From: Thoreauomyces humboldtii | Lineage: Eukaryota > Chytridiomycota > Chytridiomycetes > Spizellomycetales > Powellomycetaceae | DNA length: 11,320 bases | Reading direction: 5' to 3' | Assembly: GCA_027596035.1 (NCBI GenBank) | Contig: JADGJA010000750.1 | Coordinates: 1 to 11,320 of the forward strand | Part shown: one piece after another, positions 1 to 7,595 of the stretch | Layout of the letters: the number at the start of each line of letters is the position of its first letter | Numbering within the stretch: the first letter of the stretch is position 1 | Program-made: the position numbers and the translations under genes | Notes under the pieces: model-generated | The model's database searches: none | Told to the model about the DNA's origin: nothing | Seen by the model: the letters and a program-made list of their open reading frames with translations, nothing else

Positions 1-303
1 CATTTAGAACAGCCTGGCGAGGAGTGGGGAGAGGAGCGGTCGAACTTCGAAGGGTCGGATCTGTTGGGATGCAACGTACAGTGCAACGTGGCATAAATGG
101 GCTGTCGACACGTTGCCGAACATTCCGCCGAGTGAACTTTTCCGAAGGATGCTAATGTAGCTAACGGACTTGTACACGGCCACGTAATGGCCCTTCAGAT
201 GGCTATAAAGCGAGGATGTCTATCCAGCAGTCGTTTACCTTAACATCGGTATTTCTTCCCCACATAACATTACCATCATAGCAGTAGTTCTCCGTTATCC
301 GTC
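1..303 (+). promoter_or_regulatory. Upstream region of the SPFH gene with TATA box
   Basis: No gene is seen in this stretch. TATAAA at 204-209 lies about 95 bp before the ATG at 304, a spacing like that of the TATA box in front of the protease gene further along. The region between TATA and ATG is T/C-rich, as expected of a fungal transcription start and 5' leader. I recognise no other factor site with confidence. The TATA match is seen directly; its use as a core promoter is inferred from spacing. Confidence 0.5.
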
Positions 304-1134
304 ATGCCTCATTTCGACAGAGCCGCAAGAGAGACCGCCGGTCGAGCCGCCCATCTCCTCAAAGCTTCCCATATCGAGTCCCGCCTTGGCCCACGCCGTG
401 GACGTCGTTTTGCAAGAGTAGGAGCACTGCTTCTAGGATCTTTCGTAACGGTCAAATACTTCAAGTCGGATTATTCGCCATTCACGGTAAGAAACTAATT
501 ACCTCAATCGCCCTTCGAAACCAGTTTCCTCATCTGAGATCCGGATCTTTTCAGGTCGTACCAGCCGGCCACGTCGGCATACTTGACCGCTTCGGGATTG
601 TTCAACCAACCCTGCTTCAGCCGGGGTTCAGTTGGAAGTCGCCGATGGAAAAATGCGTCCGCTTTTCCGTGCAGACACAAGTTGAAGACTCCTCGACCAT
701 CGTGGCCAGCAAGGAAGGAGAAGCCGTCAACATGGCGGCATCCGTGCTCTACCGGCTAGATCCGGGAAGGTGAGTGGTGCCACGAATACGACCCTTCTTT
801 GGTCGGAAAGACCGCTGATCGAACTCTGCGTGCCCTCTCTTTTTCCAGCGCCTCCGACTTGTATAAATCAGTCGGCAAAGGGTACCGTGAGGTGCTCATC
901 CGTCCTCAACTCCGCTCCGCCCTCCATGAGACAGCGTCCGGCCAAGATGGACAGGATCTCCGCGACTCTTCCACACGCAGCGATATGATGCGCCGAGTGG
1001 AACAGATGCTTCGTGCGTCTCTGACCGAGCGAGGAATTCTGGTGGAAGAAGTCCGGCTAAGAGATCTTCTCCCGGGAAGCGGAGGGCGCGGCGATGGAAG
1101 GGACGCGGGATTCTCGATGACGGTCAGGGCGTGA
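304..1134 (+). CDS. SPFH/band-7 (prohibitin-like) membrane protein, three exons
   Basis: Exons 304-486, 555-769 and 849-1134 join to 227 codons. Introns 487-554 (GTAAGA...TTTTCAG) and 770-848 (GTGAGT...TTTCCAG) keep the frame. Residues 1-36 are basic (RRGRR), residues about 37-53 form one hydrophobic segment, and an SPFH domain follows from about residue 62. Family-like stretches are VVPAGHVGILDRFG, LQPGFSW, SKEGEAVNM, DLYKSVGKGYREVLIRPQLR and ERGILVEEVRLRDLLP. SPFH proteins are membrane-anchored scaffolds that oligomerise at inner mitochondrial or other membranes; which membrane applies here cannot be told. The protein stops soon after the domain, so the charged helical/coiled-coil tail of prohibitins and stomatins is missing. 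The TGA at 1132-1134 overlaps a GTGAGC donor-like site at 1131, so a further exon is possible. The start is the first ATG after the TATA box. The domain call is firm; the subfamily and 3' end are not. Confidence 0.85.
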
Positions 1135-1270
1135 GCGTTGACGATCTCATACAATTTCCTGGCCTGGCTTTTTGATGCTTTGAAACATGAACACATTTCC
1201 CCCCTTCTGACGCACAAACGGCTATGGAGTACGACAGTGCGACCATGAACACAGAAGGCTCCTGTGCGCC

Positions 1271-1278
1271 TGACGTCA
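1271..1278. promoter_or_regulatory. Perfect CRE palindrome TGACGTCA (bZIP/ATF-type site)
   Basis: TGACGTCA is the consensus full site for ATF/CREB-type bZIP factors, which in fungi include stress regulators of the Atf1/Sko1 class. It lies 137 bp after the SPFH stop and about 1 kb upstream of the protease ATG, so it could serve the protease promoter or be chance. The match is exact; binding is inferred. Confidence 0.35.
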
Positions 1279-1310
1279 AAGGCACCTCCTTTCCATCTGC
1301 CGTCGCCGTA

Positions 1311-1941
1311 CTGTACTCGCTTCTGTACAGGTAGTACCGAGCATCCCCCTTGAACGACCAGCAGTCTGAGACTGTACGGCACCCCTTGCGGTCGTCCTAC
1401 AGAACGTGAACCCCTTGGACAATTCGAAGATTCGACGAGCATTTCGCGTGCATGATCAGACATTAGATTGACGTCCGTGGCATAGGCTTTCGGGGGGTTG
1501 ATTTCTGATGATAGTGCGACGCGGGAGAAGTCGGCATAACACATTCCTTCCACGGGTCCTGAACCCGCTCGACTTGGATCCTTTTCGCACTGCGGTGTGT
1601 TGGCTTGCGCCATCCCATCCTTACCCTGATGAGATGACGCCTTGGGGAGAGCAAGCTGGACCGGGACCCCCTCCGCTTGCCGAACGTGAGGAAAGAGATG
1701 TCCCAGGGACCAGGGATGCCTTCTGGCATGACCCGTGCGGAATCTGCAGCCTTCCCTCCCTCCCCCCTGGTGTACTGTACTGTACACCGGGTACCTCGCC
1801 TGTGAGGGAAGGATACTCTTTCGGTTCCAACGGCAAGCGGCCGAGTGCCGTCGGTTCCGTCTGTGCGACGTCCGAATCGTTCCGAAAGCCCACAACAGAG
1901 AATCTTTGACAGAGGTCCAACTGTACTGGCGAACTGTACAG
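1311..1941. repeat. Cluster of seven CTGTAC motifs
   Basis: CTGTAC starts at 1311, 1323, 1372, 1775, 1780, 1921 and 1934. The copies at 1323-1330 and 1934-1941 are full CTGTACAG palindromes. Positions 1769-1788 form a near-palindrome (GGTGTAC...GTACACC) around two overlapping copies. Positions 1921-1941 form an inverted pair (CTGTAC...GTACAG) with a 9-bp spacer. I cannot assign a known factor. The clustering and symmetry suggest a binding-site array for a dimeric regulator, but that is inference. Confidence 0.4.
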
Positions 1942-2183
1942 CGATCAGCCATGGCACATTTTTGCACCCAGAAAATCACATACCGCCAGATCGGCAAAAA
2001 AAGACACCCAGCACATGCAAAGCGGTGGTCGGAAGGATGGGGTCTTCGATCTGTGACCAGGGCTGATAGCGAAACTTCTGCAAGGCGGGGATAGGAATGA
2101 CGGTGACGAAGATGGCCAAAGCTGCTGGCAAAGCAACTGCGTCGGGGAAGGCGATACCGTTCTTCACCGACGCCGACGATGGT

Positions 2184-2190
2184 ATAAAAG
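2184..2190 (+). promoter_or_regulatory. TATA box of the aspartic protease gene
   Basis: TATAAAA lies 107 bp before the protease ATG. It is followed by a C/T-rich leader of the kind seen upstream of strongly expressed fungal genes. The motif and spacing are directly visible; function is inferred. Confidence 0.6.
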
Positions 2191-2296
2191 CTGGCAGACA
2201 GCCGGCCCATCGCCTCTCGTTTCTTCATCCAACCGGCCTGCTTCCAGACCACATCACTACCATCCCAACCTCTCAACACCGACCCCACTTCCAAAC

Positions 2297-3754
2297 ATGA
2301 AGGTCGCCTGCATCTCTCTCGCCTGCTTCGCCGCTGCGACCGTCGTCTCTGGCGCTGCGGTACCCCCCAACCGTGTCATCGAACTGACCCGCAAGCAGCA
2401 CGCCGCCCCCCTGAAGGAGAGGGTCCCCCACATCCTCAGCGCGACCGCAAAGAAGTTCGGCGGCCGCGTCCCCCAGGCCATCAGCAAGGCTGCATCCCTC
2501 AAGGCCGCTGCCAGCACCGGAACCGAACCCCTCGCCAACGTCGGCAACGAGGAGTTCTACGGCCCCGCTACCATCGGAGGACAGACCCTTCAGATGCTCT
2601 ATGACACCGGATCTTCGGACGTTTGGGTCCCCGATGCGAGCAAGTCCTCCCTCCCCGGCAAGAACAAGTACTCTCCCTCCAAGTCCTCCACCTACAAGAA
2701 GATCGGGGATGCCTTCAACATCCAGTACGGTTCCGGCAGCGCTGTCGGCACCACCGCATCGGACACGGTCACCGTCGGCGGCATCACCGTCAAGGCTCAA
2801 GTGTTTGGGGATGTTACTTCAGAAGGCACCAATCCCCAGGCCTCCGACTTCGACGGCATCCTTGGAATGGGCTTCACCACCATCGCCTCCGACAAGTCGA
2901 CCACTTTCTTCGAGAACGCTGTCTCGCAAGGCGCCGTCGCCACCCCCGAATTTGGTTTCTTCCTTGCTTCCGAGGCTACTGGCAGCGAGTTGACCCTTGG
3001 AGGTGCAGACACCACCAAGTTTACTGGTGAAGTCACCTACGTGCCAATCGACCAGCCCGGTTACTGGCAGTTCGGTCTCAAGGACATCGCCTACGGTGGC
3101 AAGTCGGTCTCGCCCTCCCTGAAGGAGGCCATCGCGGACACCGGAACATCCCTCGTCGTCGGCCCCAGCGCCGATGTCACCGCCATCAACAAGCTCATTG
3201 GCGCCACTCTGAACTCTCAGGAGGGCGTCTACACCATCGACTGCTCCAAGCGCACCACCCTCAAGGACATCACCTTCCCTCTTGACGGCATCACCCTCTC
3301 CCTGACTGCTGCCGAATACATCCTCGACGACGGACAGGGCGGATGCATCTCCACTTTTGCTCCCCTCGACGGTCTGCCAGTCTGGATTCTTGGTGACACA
3401 GTGCTGCGAAAGTACTACTCGATCTACAACCTCGGAGACGTTTCCTCGAACTACTCTGGAGCCAAGATCGGTTTCGCTCTCAGCACCGAGGCTGGATCCG
3501 CTCCTTCCAACCCCTCCGGCGGTGCGACCGCCACCGACGCTCCCGCCACGGCAACCGCTACCGACGGCTCCGTTCCCACGGCGACTGCCACCGCGACCGA
3601 CTCCGAGCCCACCGCTACCACGTCCGCCGAGGCAGAGGCCACTCCCACCGCGACCGACGCTCCCACTGCCACCGACTCTGAGCCCACCGCCACCACCTCC
3701 GCCACCGAGGCAGAGGCATCTCCCACCGATGACGGTGGTGACGACGGTTTCTAG
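2297..3754 (+). CDS. Secreted pepsin-type aspartic protease (family A1)
   Basis: One uninterrupted 485-residue frame. Residues 1 to about 20 are a signal peptide, ending near VVSGA. A basic propeptide follows to about residue 75. The bilobal A1 core runs from about 80 to 396. Catalytic Asp103 is in DTGSSDVWV and Asp281 in DTGTSLVVG; the flap tyrosine is Tyr144 (QYGSG). FDGILGMGF (185-193) and WILGDTVLRKYY (363-374) are the expected structural motifs. Cys316 and Cys350 fit the conserved C-lobe disulfide, but the N-lobe loop after the first Asp has no cysteines. Asn385 is in an N-glycosylation sequon. The tail (about 397-485) is rich in Thr, Ala, Ser, Pro and acidic residues, contains a duplicated segment, and ends in DDGGDDGF with no hydrophobic GPI-type end. 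It should be secreted as a zymogen, self-activate at acid pH and degrade proteins outside the cell. Strong C-ending codon bias suggests high expression. No intron is needed, unlike in the neighbouring genes. Confidence 0.96.
   Translation: MKVACISLACFAAATVVSGAAVPPNRVIELTRKQHAAPLKERVPHILSATAKKFGGRVPQAISKAASLKAAASTGTEPLANVGNEEFYGPATIGGQTLQMLYDTGSSDVWVPDASKSSLPGKNKYSPSKSSTYKKIGDAFNIQYGSGSAVGTTASDTVTVGGITVKAQVFGDVTSEGTNPQASDFDGILGMGFTTIASDKSTTFFENAVSQGAVATPEFGFFLASEATGSELTLGGADTTKFTGEVTYVPIDQPGYWQFGLKDIAYGGKSVSPSLKEAIADTGTSLVVGPSADVTAINKLIGATLNSQEGVYTIDCSKRTTLKDITFPLDGITLSLTAAEYILDDGQGGCISTFAPLDGLPVWILGDTVLRKYYSIYNLGDVSSNYSGAKIGFALSTEAGSAPSNPSGGATATDAPATATATDGSVPTATATATDSEPTATTSAEAEATPTATDAPTATDSEPTATTSATEAEASPTDDGGDDGF
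3596..3724 (+). repeat. Duplicated Thr/Ser-rich segment in the protease tail
   Basis: Residues 434-450 and 459-476 of the protease are near-copies, both starting TDSEPTATTSA and passing through EAEA. At DNA level 3596-3646 matches 3671-3724 with mainly silent differences plus one inserted codon. Such tails are usually O-glycosylated spacers in fungal secreted or wall-associated enzymes. The repetition is seen; glycosylation is inferred. Confidence 0.75.
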
Positions 3755-4845
3755 ATGCTGTCGTACTCTCAAATTCTCTTCTTGATCCCTCACTTTACAC
3801 TTTTCCCATATCGAGTTAGTGACGCGTAGAGCGCGCCCCTCGACGCCATGTGCTAGAAATTACACTACTCTCTGCATACCTTGTACCATCTCTTTTCGTT
3901 CGACTTAAAAAATCATTTGAATATAAACTACTCTATCAAAAATACTCCTACTCTTGTTCTTGCATCTGCGGATCGGAGGCCTTGACAGACGTCCTCTGTG
4001 GGATTCTCCCCATCTTCAACTCCTGAGTTCACTCTTCGCCTCGGCCTGCCCACATCATCTGGCCGCTGAGAACAACCTGTTCAAATAGCCGTCAAGCATA
4101 AGTCCGCTCTGTCGAAAACGCAAGGCCACACAAATTGACACAAAGCGTACACAAGCGATTGGCGTCACGTTGAGCCCCGTTCGGCCTTCCTGGGAAACCG
4201 TGGTCAACCCTTTTCTTACCGGTAGGGAACGTGTACTGCGTTCCGGCAAAGCAGGGGTTATAGAAACAGCGTTTGGACACCTTGAAATTCGTCAATTCGC
4301 TCGGGGATGGCAGAAGCGTACATGTATCATCAATACGTGCCGTGAGTCCGATCTGCTTGCACAGTGACTCTGACTGCATGTACTTGGTTTCGACAAGGAG
4401 TGACGACGCTTGGGAACCTGCGGACGGTCCGGTCTCTCATGGCGGACAAGCGGGCTGTGAACTCCTGACACCTTCTTCCGATGAAGTACGAGTACAGTAG
4501 CATTCAGGCGAGAACAGTACTCTTTTACTGACGGTGACTGCCGAGTGTTAGATAGACGAAGTGCGCTCGACATTGATCCTGTGTTACAAAACCAAACCCT
4601 AGACGGTAGAACCCTAGGCACCACCGATCTGGCTGGCTGCAGTCACAAAAGGATGACCTTCCTCCCAACCCGTCAAACCAAGAAGCCGCTCAAACCCCAC
4701 TTCCCGATGAGACATGTCTTACCGGTATCCCCTTCCCCTTGGACGCCGAGATCCTTCCTTCCTCGTACTCGTATGAAAGAGCTTGAGTCCACTCTCTCTT
4801 CTCCTCGTCTTCAGTACAGCCTCAACACCAACCACTCCCACGGCC
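3755..4845. other. Intergenic region without a convincing gene
   Basis: The first about 200 bp should hold the protease 3' UTR. AATATAAA at 3920-3927 in an A/T-rich patch is the best candidate for a polyadenylation element, but it is not the canonical hexamer. Reading frames here are short, lack recognisable domains and do not chain into a plausible spliced gene. Two telomere-like AACCCTAG motifs lie at 4595-4602 and 4610-4617. The last about 100 bp is C/T-rich like a promoter or leader. Confidence 0.5.
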
Positions 4846-5191
4846 ATGTCGATCCCACCAACTACCTCGCACGGATCCAACATGGCGCAAGCCGCCAACA
4901 ACACTGGGTCGCTCAACACCACGGGTCCAACCACGGCGTCCTCGTCTCAGGTACGCATGACTGCAATCCTTATGACTTTTACTTTTTTTTTCTGGACTCG
5001 GCTCACGACGTCCCCATCTCCTTCTCGTTCGATCACCCTTTTCGTAGGACGGCTATACATACACGGACAGACCCTCTCCCGCCCACGTCGAGGTGTGGGT
5101 CATGGATGCGGAGGCCATGACCTACACGCAGACATGGCAACTGCCTGGCAGGTCCATGACTCTGTTCGAGCGCTACACTATTTCTGGGTAG
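4846..5191 (+). CDS. Possible small two-exon gene, unknown function, 3' end altered
   Basis: I do not recognise this protein. ATG at 4846 opens a 35-codon exon (4846-4950) ending in CAG before GTACGC. A 97-bp intron (4951-5047) with a T-rich tract ends in TTCGTAG. Exon 2 (5048-5191) continues in frame for 47 codons to TAG, giving 82 residues. The N-terminal part is low-complexity (Ser, Thr, Asn, Gly). The second part, with VEVWVMDAEAMTYTQTW, looks more like a folded segment. The final codons (about FERYTISG plus the stop) lie inside the left arm of the fold-back repeat at 5164-5295, so the natural C-terminus may have been replaced. Support is the splice sites and the C/T-rich leader only; no known domain. 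It could be non-coding or a pseudogene. Confidence 0.35.
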
Positions 5192-5295
5192 CGAGGAATC
5201 CACTGTGGCTATCACCCTAGCAAACCACTCCCCCTCTCGCAACGGGTATAGCCACAGTGGAGTCCTCGCTACCAGAAATAGTGTAGCGCTCGAAC
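5164..5295. repeat. 132-bp fold-back (long inverted repeat)
   Basis: Arms 5164-5217 and 5244-5295 are reverse complements with one substitution and two single-base indels, around a 26-bp spacer. The outer ends read GTTCGAGCGCTACAC and its complement. It lacks any coding capacity of its own and shows no clear flanking target-site duplication. It could be a MITE or fold-back element, or an inverted duplication from a repair event. If transcribed it would form a hairpin of about 52 bp, a potential Dicer substrate. The inverted repeat is certain; its origin is not. Confidence 0.9.
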
Positions 5296-5436
5296 CCCCG
5301 AATTGGACGAAGCCCACACCTGACATAGTTTGCGCCAGACTGCATCACTGGGACACGCGAGCTCGTAACCGCCAAATCTCAGCTGAGGACAACGCCGGAA
5401 TTGTTGCGTCTTTCTCTCATCAACAGAGGACTCCTA

Positions 5437-5454
5437 TCACGGACGTGTCCGTGA
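5437..5454. repeat. 18-bp near-perfect palindrome
   Basis: TCACGGAC and GTCCGTGA flank a central GT. It sits just before the start of the tandem array. It may be a factor site, a small hairpin or chance. Confidence 0.5.
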
Positions 5455-5462
5455 AGTCATTG

Positions 5463-6436
5463 CGCGATGGCCCCGCAGCTGCCAAGGCGTTGCTGAACGC
5501 AAGTCACCGCCTCATGCGGTGTTTGAGCGTCCCCGTAGTCCCCGACGTGGGACCCAAAGCTCTGAGGGACAATCAGTGACAACAACATGCCGAACTCAGA
5601 CGTGTGAAGCGCAAGGGAGACATCCGCTGGCGCAAGCAGATTGCGGCAGACTCCCTGGCATCGCAGAGATGGCCCCGCAGCTGCCAAGGCGTTACTGAAC
5701 GCAAGTCACCGCCTCATGAGGTGTTTGGGCGTCCCGGTAGTCCCCGACGTGGGAGTGACCGCCCCATGAGACATTTGGGCGTCCCGGTAGTCCGACGTGT
5801 CCCTACTGCGAGATGGCATCGCAGCTTCCAAGGCGTTATTACGGAACGCAAGTCATCGCCTCATGAGACATTTGGGCGTCCCGGTAGTCCGACGTGTCCC
5901 TACTGCGAGATGGCATCACAGCTTCCAAGGCGTTACGGAACGCAAGTCATCGCCTCATGAGACATTTGCGCGTCCCGGTGGTCCCCGACGTTGGAGTGAC
6001 CGCCTCATGAGACATTTGGGCGTCCCGGTAGTCCGACGTGTCCCTACTGCGAGATGGCATCGCAGCTTCCAAGGCGTTACGGAACGCAAGTCATCGCCGC
6101 ATGAGACATTTGCGCGTCCCGGTAGTCCCTAACGTGGGATTCAAAGTGATAAGGGACAGACAACGCCAACAACATGTCGAACTCAAACGTGCAAGAAGTT
6201 GCAGTAAAAGTCTTCTCTCGAAGCCGATGCCAGCAAGCTCGCACGACGTACAGACGGATATCAACAAGCAGGTTGCGCAACCCTCTACATATTTTGCACC
6301 ACCCGAGCGCTCCGGTCGAGATGGCATCGCAGCTTTCAAGGCGTTACGGAACGCTAGTGACCGCCTCATGAGACATTTGGGCGTCCCGGTAGTCCGACGT
6401 GTCCCTACTGCGAGATGGAGGTGTCCCTACTGCGAG
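5463..6436. repeat. Compound tandem repeat array, 94-bp base unit
   Basis: Units beginning near CGAGATGGCATCGCAGC start at about 5463, 5665, 5809, 5906, 6050, 6317 and 6411 (the last partial). Spacings are 202, 144, 97, 144, 267 and 94 bp. The 94-bp unit becomes 97 by a 3-bp insertion near 5838-5841. It becomes 144 where an internal 50-bp stretch (CATGAGACATTTGGGCGTCC and flanks) is duplicated, at about 5742-5791 and 5982-6031. The 202- and 267-bp units carry longer, more diverged extensions that resemble each other. Because 94 and 50 are not multiples of 3, the overlapping reading frames through it are not one protein. The origin is unknown. Confidence 0.85.
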
Positions 6437-6829
6437 AGCGAGCCGTTCCTAGTCGCACAAGAGTACGTCGCACCCTTTGTGGACGCAACTTCCCATGCGG
6501 GAGACCTGGTGTTCGCCAATACGAGCAGGACGCAATACTGTACGCTGCTGTCGAGGCAAAGATGTTCTACAGGCTAAAGGGTCCGGAACCTGAGCCGCTC
6601 GAACAAGCAAGCAGGGACACTGCCGTTAAGGCTCAAGCACTCAATTATGTCAAGTGTACAACTCCCCGTCATGATACAAAGACTGTGCTGACGGATTCAA
6701 TTATGCAAGATTGCAGGTACGGAAGGGCCTAGGCGAATTGGACAGCTTCAGCTCTTACACTGCGGCACTTGCGCGGCATTTGCGCAGCACACAGTTCCCA
6801 CACTCACTTTTCTACATCCACAAACAGCA
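6437..6829 (+). other. Spacer between array and F-box-like gene; unassigned open frame
   Basis: A frame open to 6732 encodes a protein-like stretch around QYEQDAILYAAVEAKMFYRL but begins inside the repeat array and matches nothing I recognise. A second frame leaving the array reads RCPYCESEPFLVAQEY, with a CxxC pair, and stops at about 6577. Both may be remnants of a gene from which the repeats derive, or chance. No RNA gene is visible. Confidence 0.25.
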
Positions 6830-7582
6830 ATGTCAAACCGCACCCTCCCCCTCGAGATAGTGATGAGAATCATCACTCTTATGAAACCTTCCATCATCTT
6901 CGAGCTAGACTACACAACGTTTCTTTCCCTCATCCTCGCATCCCGCAGCTTCAAGAAATCATCGACGCAAAGGACATTCGCTACGAACTACACTTTGCAC
7001 AAGGTTTCCTTTTGAGCCATGCCGAGACGATCTCCATAGAAAACTTCACTGCCCGCGACCCCTTCACTAATCCGTTTCTTCCCTTCCTCCGAACGGTTTG
7101 CCTAATGAGACGCTGCGTTCCTGACCTTGCGGAACTGGCCTTGAACGGGTTCCAGGAAGCGAAAGAGAAGGTCCGACGCATCGAGCGCTTGCTGTTTCGA
7201 CACAGGAAAAGGATCGGGAAGGGTATCAGATGTCCAATCCCCTTCCGCACCACAACCGTCAGCGGGAACATCTTTCGTGGCAAGCACGTTTCGCGTCAGA
7301 TGCAACAATGAAGTGTGGATCCTGCGAGATGTCGAGATGGCTGGTGTCTCTTTCCGATTCATGTTAGACCCAGACACGGTGGTAGCACTCTGCTCAGCGG
7401 AGTCATCGGGCGCGATGGTGGCCATCATGGCACCGGCTATGGCGAAGGACCAGAAAGACTATATCTTCCCTTGGAAGATCGGATCTAAGCCACAATTTCT
7501 ATTACCTAAAATTGTGATTGTATATGGTGAGAAGATTGAGGAGCGGGATATGGGAATAAGGTATGGTTCAGTCGATACATGA
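6830..7582 (+). pseudogene. F-box-like gene disrupted by frameshift
   Basis: ATG at 6830 opens SNRTLPLEIVMRIITLM and continues to FLSLILASRSFK, a good fit to the roughly 40-residue F-box motif (LPxEI...I then a C-terminal L..SR.F). F-box proteins link targets to Skp1-cullin ubiquitin ligases. This frame stops at 7013-7015. A protein-like continuation appears in another frame from about 6957 (EIIDAKDIRYELHFAQGF...), consistent with loss of one base in TTCAAGAAATC near 6951-6960. Between about 7095 and 7205 the sense returns to the first frame and runs open to TGA at 7580-7582 (FRVRCNNEVWILRDVEMAG...). That second change could be an intron (GT at 7096, AG at 7158-7159, 64 bp) or another indel. 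I favour a decayed or mis-sequenced gene of about 250 residues. An intron removing the end of the F-box is a weaker alternative. Confidence 0.55.
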
Positions 7583-7595
7583 AAAGATTGCTCAA

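Larger units (their letters stand above)
1135..2296 (+). promoter_or_regulatory. Intergenic region and presumed protease promoter
   Basis: This 1.16-kb stretch between the SPFH gene and the protease ATG holds no recognised gene. It contains a perfect CRE palindrome (1271-1278), a cluster of CTGTAC motifs (1311-1941) and a TATA box (2184-2190). A long reading frame with no stop runs antisense through almost all of it; it is treated as a finding rather than a gene. The 3' end of the SPFH transcript must lie in the first part, but I see no clear polyadenylation signal. Confidence 0.5.

Noticed and set aside
2819..3793. 324-codon antisense frame over the protease gene, with smaller frames in other registers
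   Set aside because: The translation is a Gly/Val-rich mirror of the Ser/Thr/Ala-rich protease. High C content at third positions removes stops on the other strand. The sense protein has clear catalytic motifs.
4092..4379. 95-codon minus-strand frame with six cysteines (ends in the 4.1-kb region)
   Set aside because: It has no signal peptide or recognisable domain, no supported upstream exon, and average-looking sequence. It was considered as a small cysteine-rich protein but the support is too thin.
4545..5120. 191-codon plus-strand frame over the upstream region and exons of the small gene
   Set aside because: It runs through the predicted T-rich intron and leader, has low-complexity His/Arg/Pro content, and looks like a chance open frame.
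5280..5300. tRNA B-box-like GGTTCGA on the minus strand at the outer edge of the fold-back
   Set aside because: The remaining B-box bases do not fit, and no cloverleaf with acceptor and anticodon arms can be formed.
5463..6436. CRISPR-like array
   Set aside because: Units are long, variable in spacing and homologous throughout, with no unique spacers, and the genome is eukaryotic.
5604..6577. Three overlapping plus-strand frames sharing a MRHLGVPVV-like repeat, as a repeat protein
   Set aside because: The 94-bp period is not a multiple of three, so the same repeat is read in shifting frames. They are by-products of the DNA array, not one protein.
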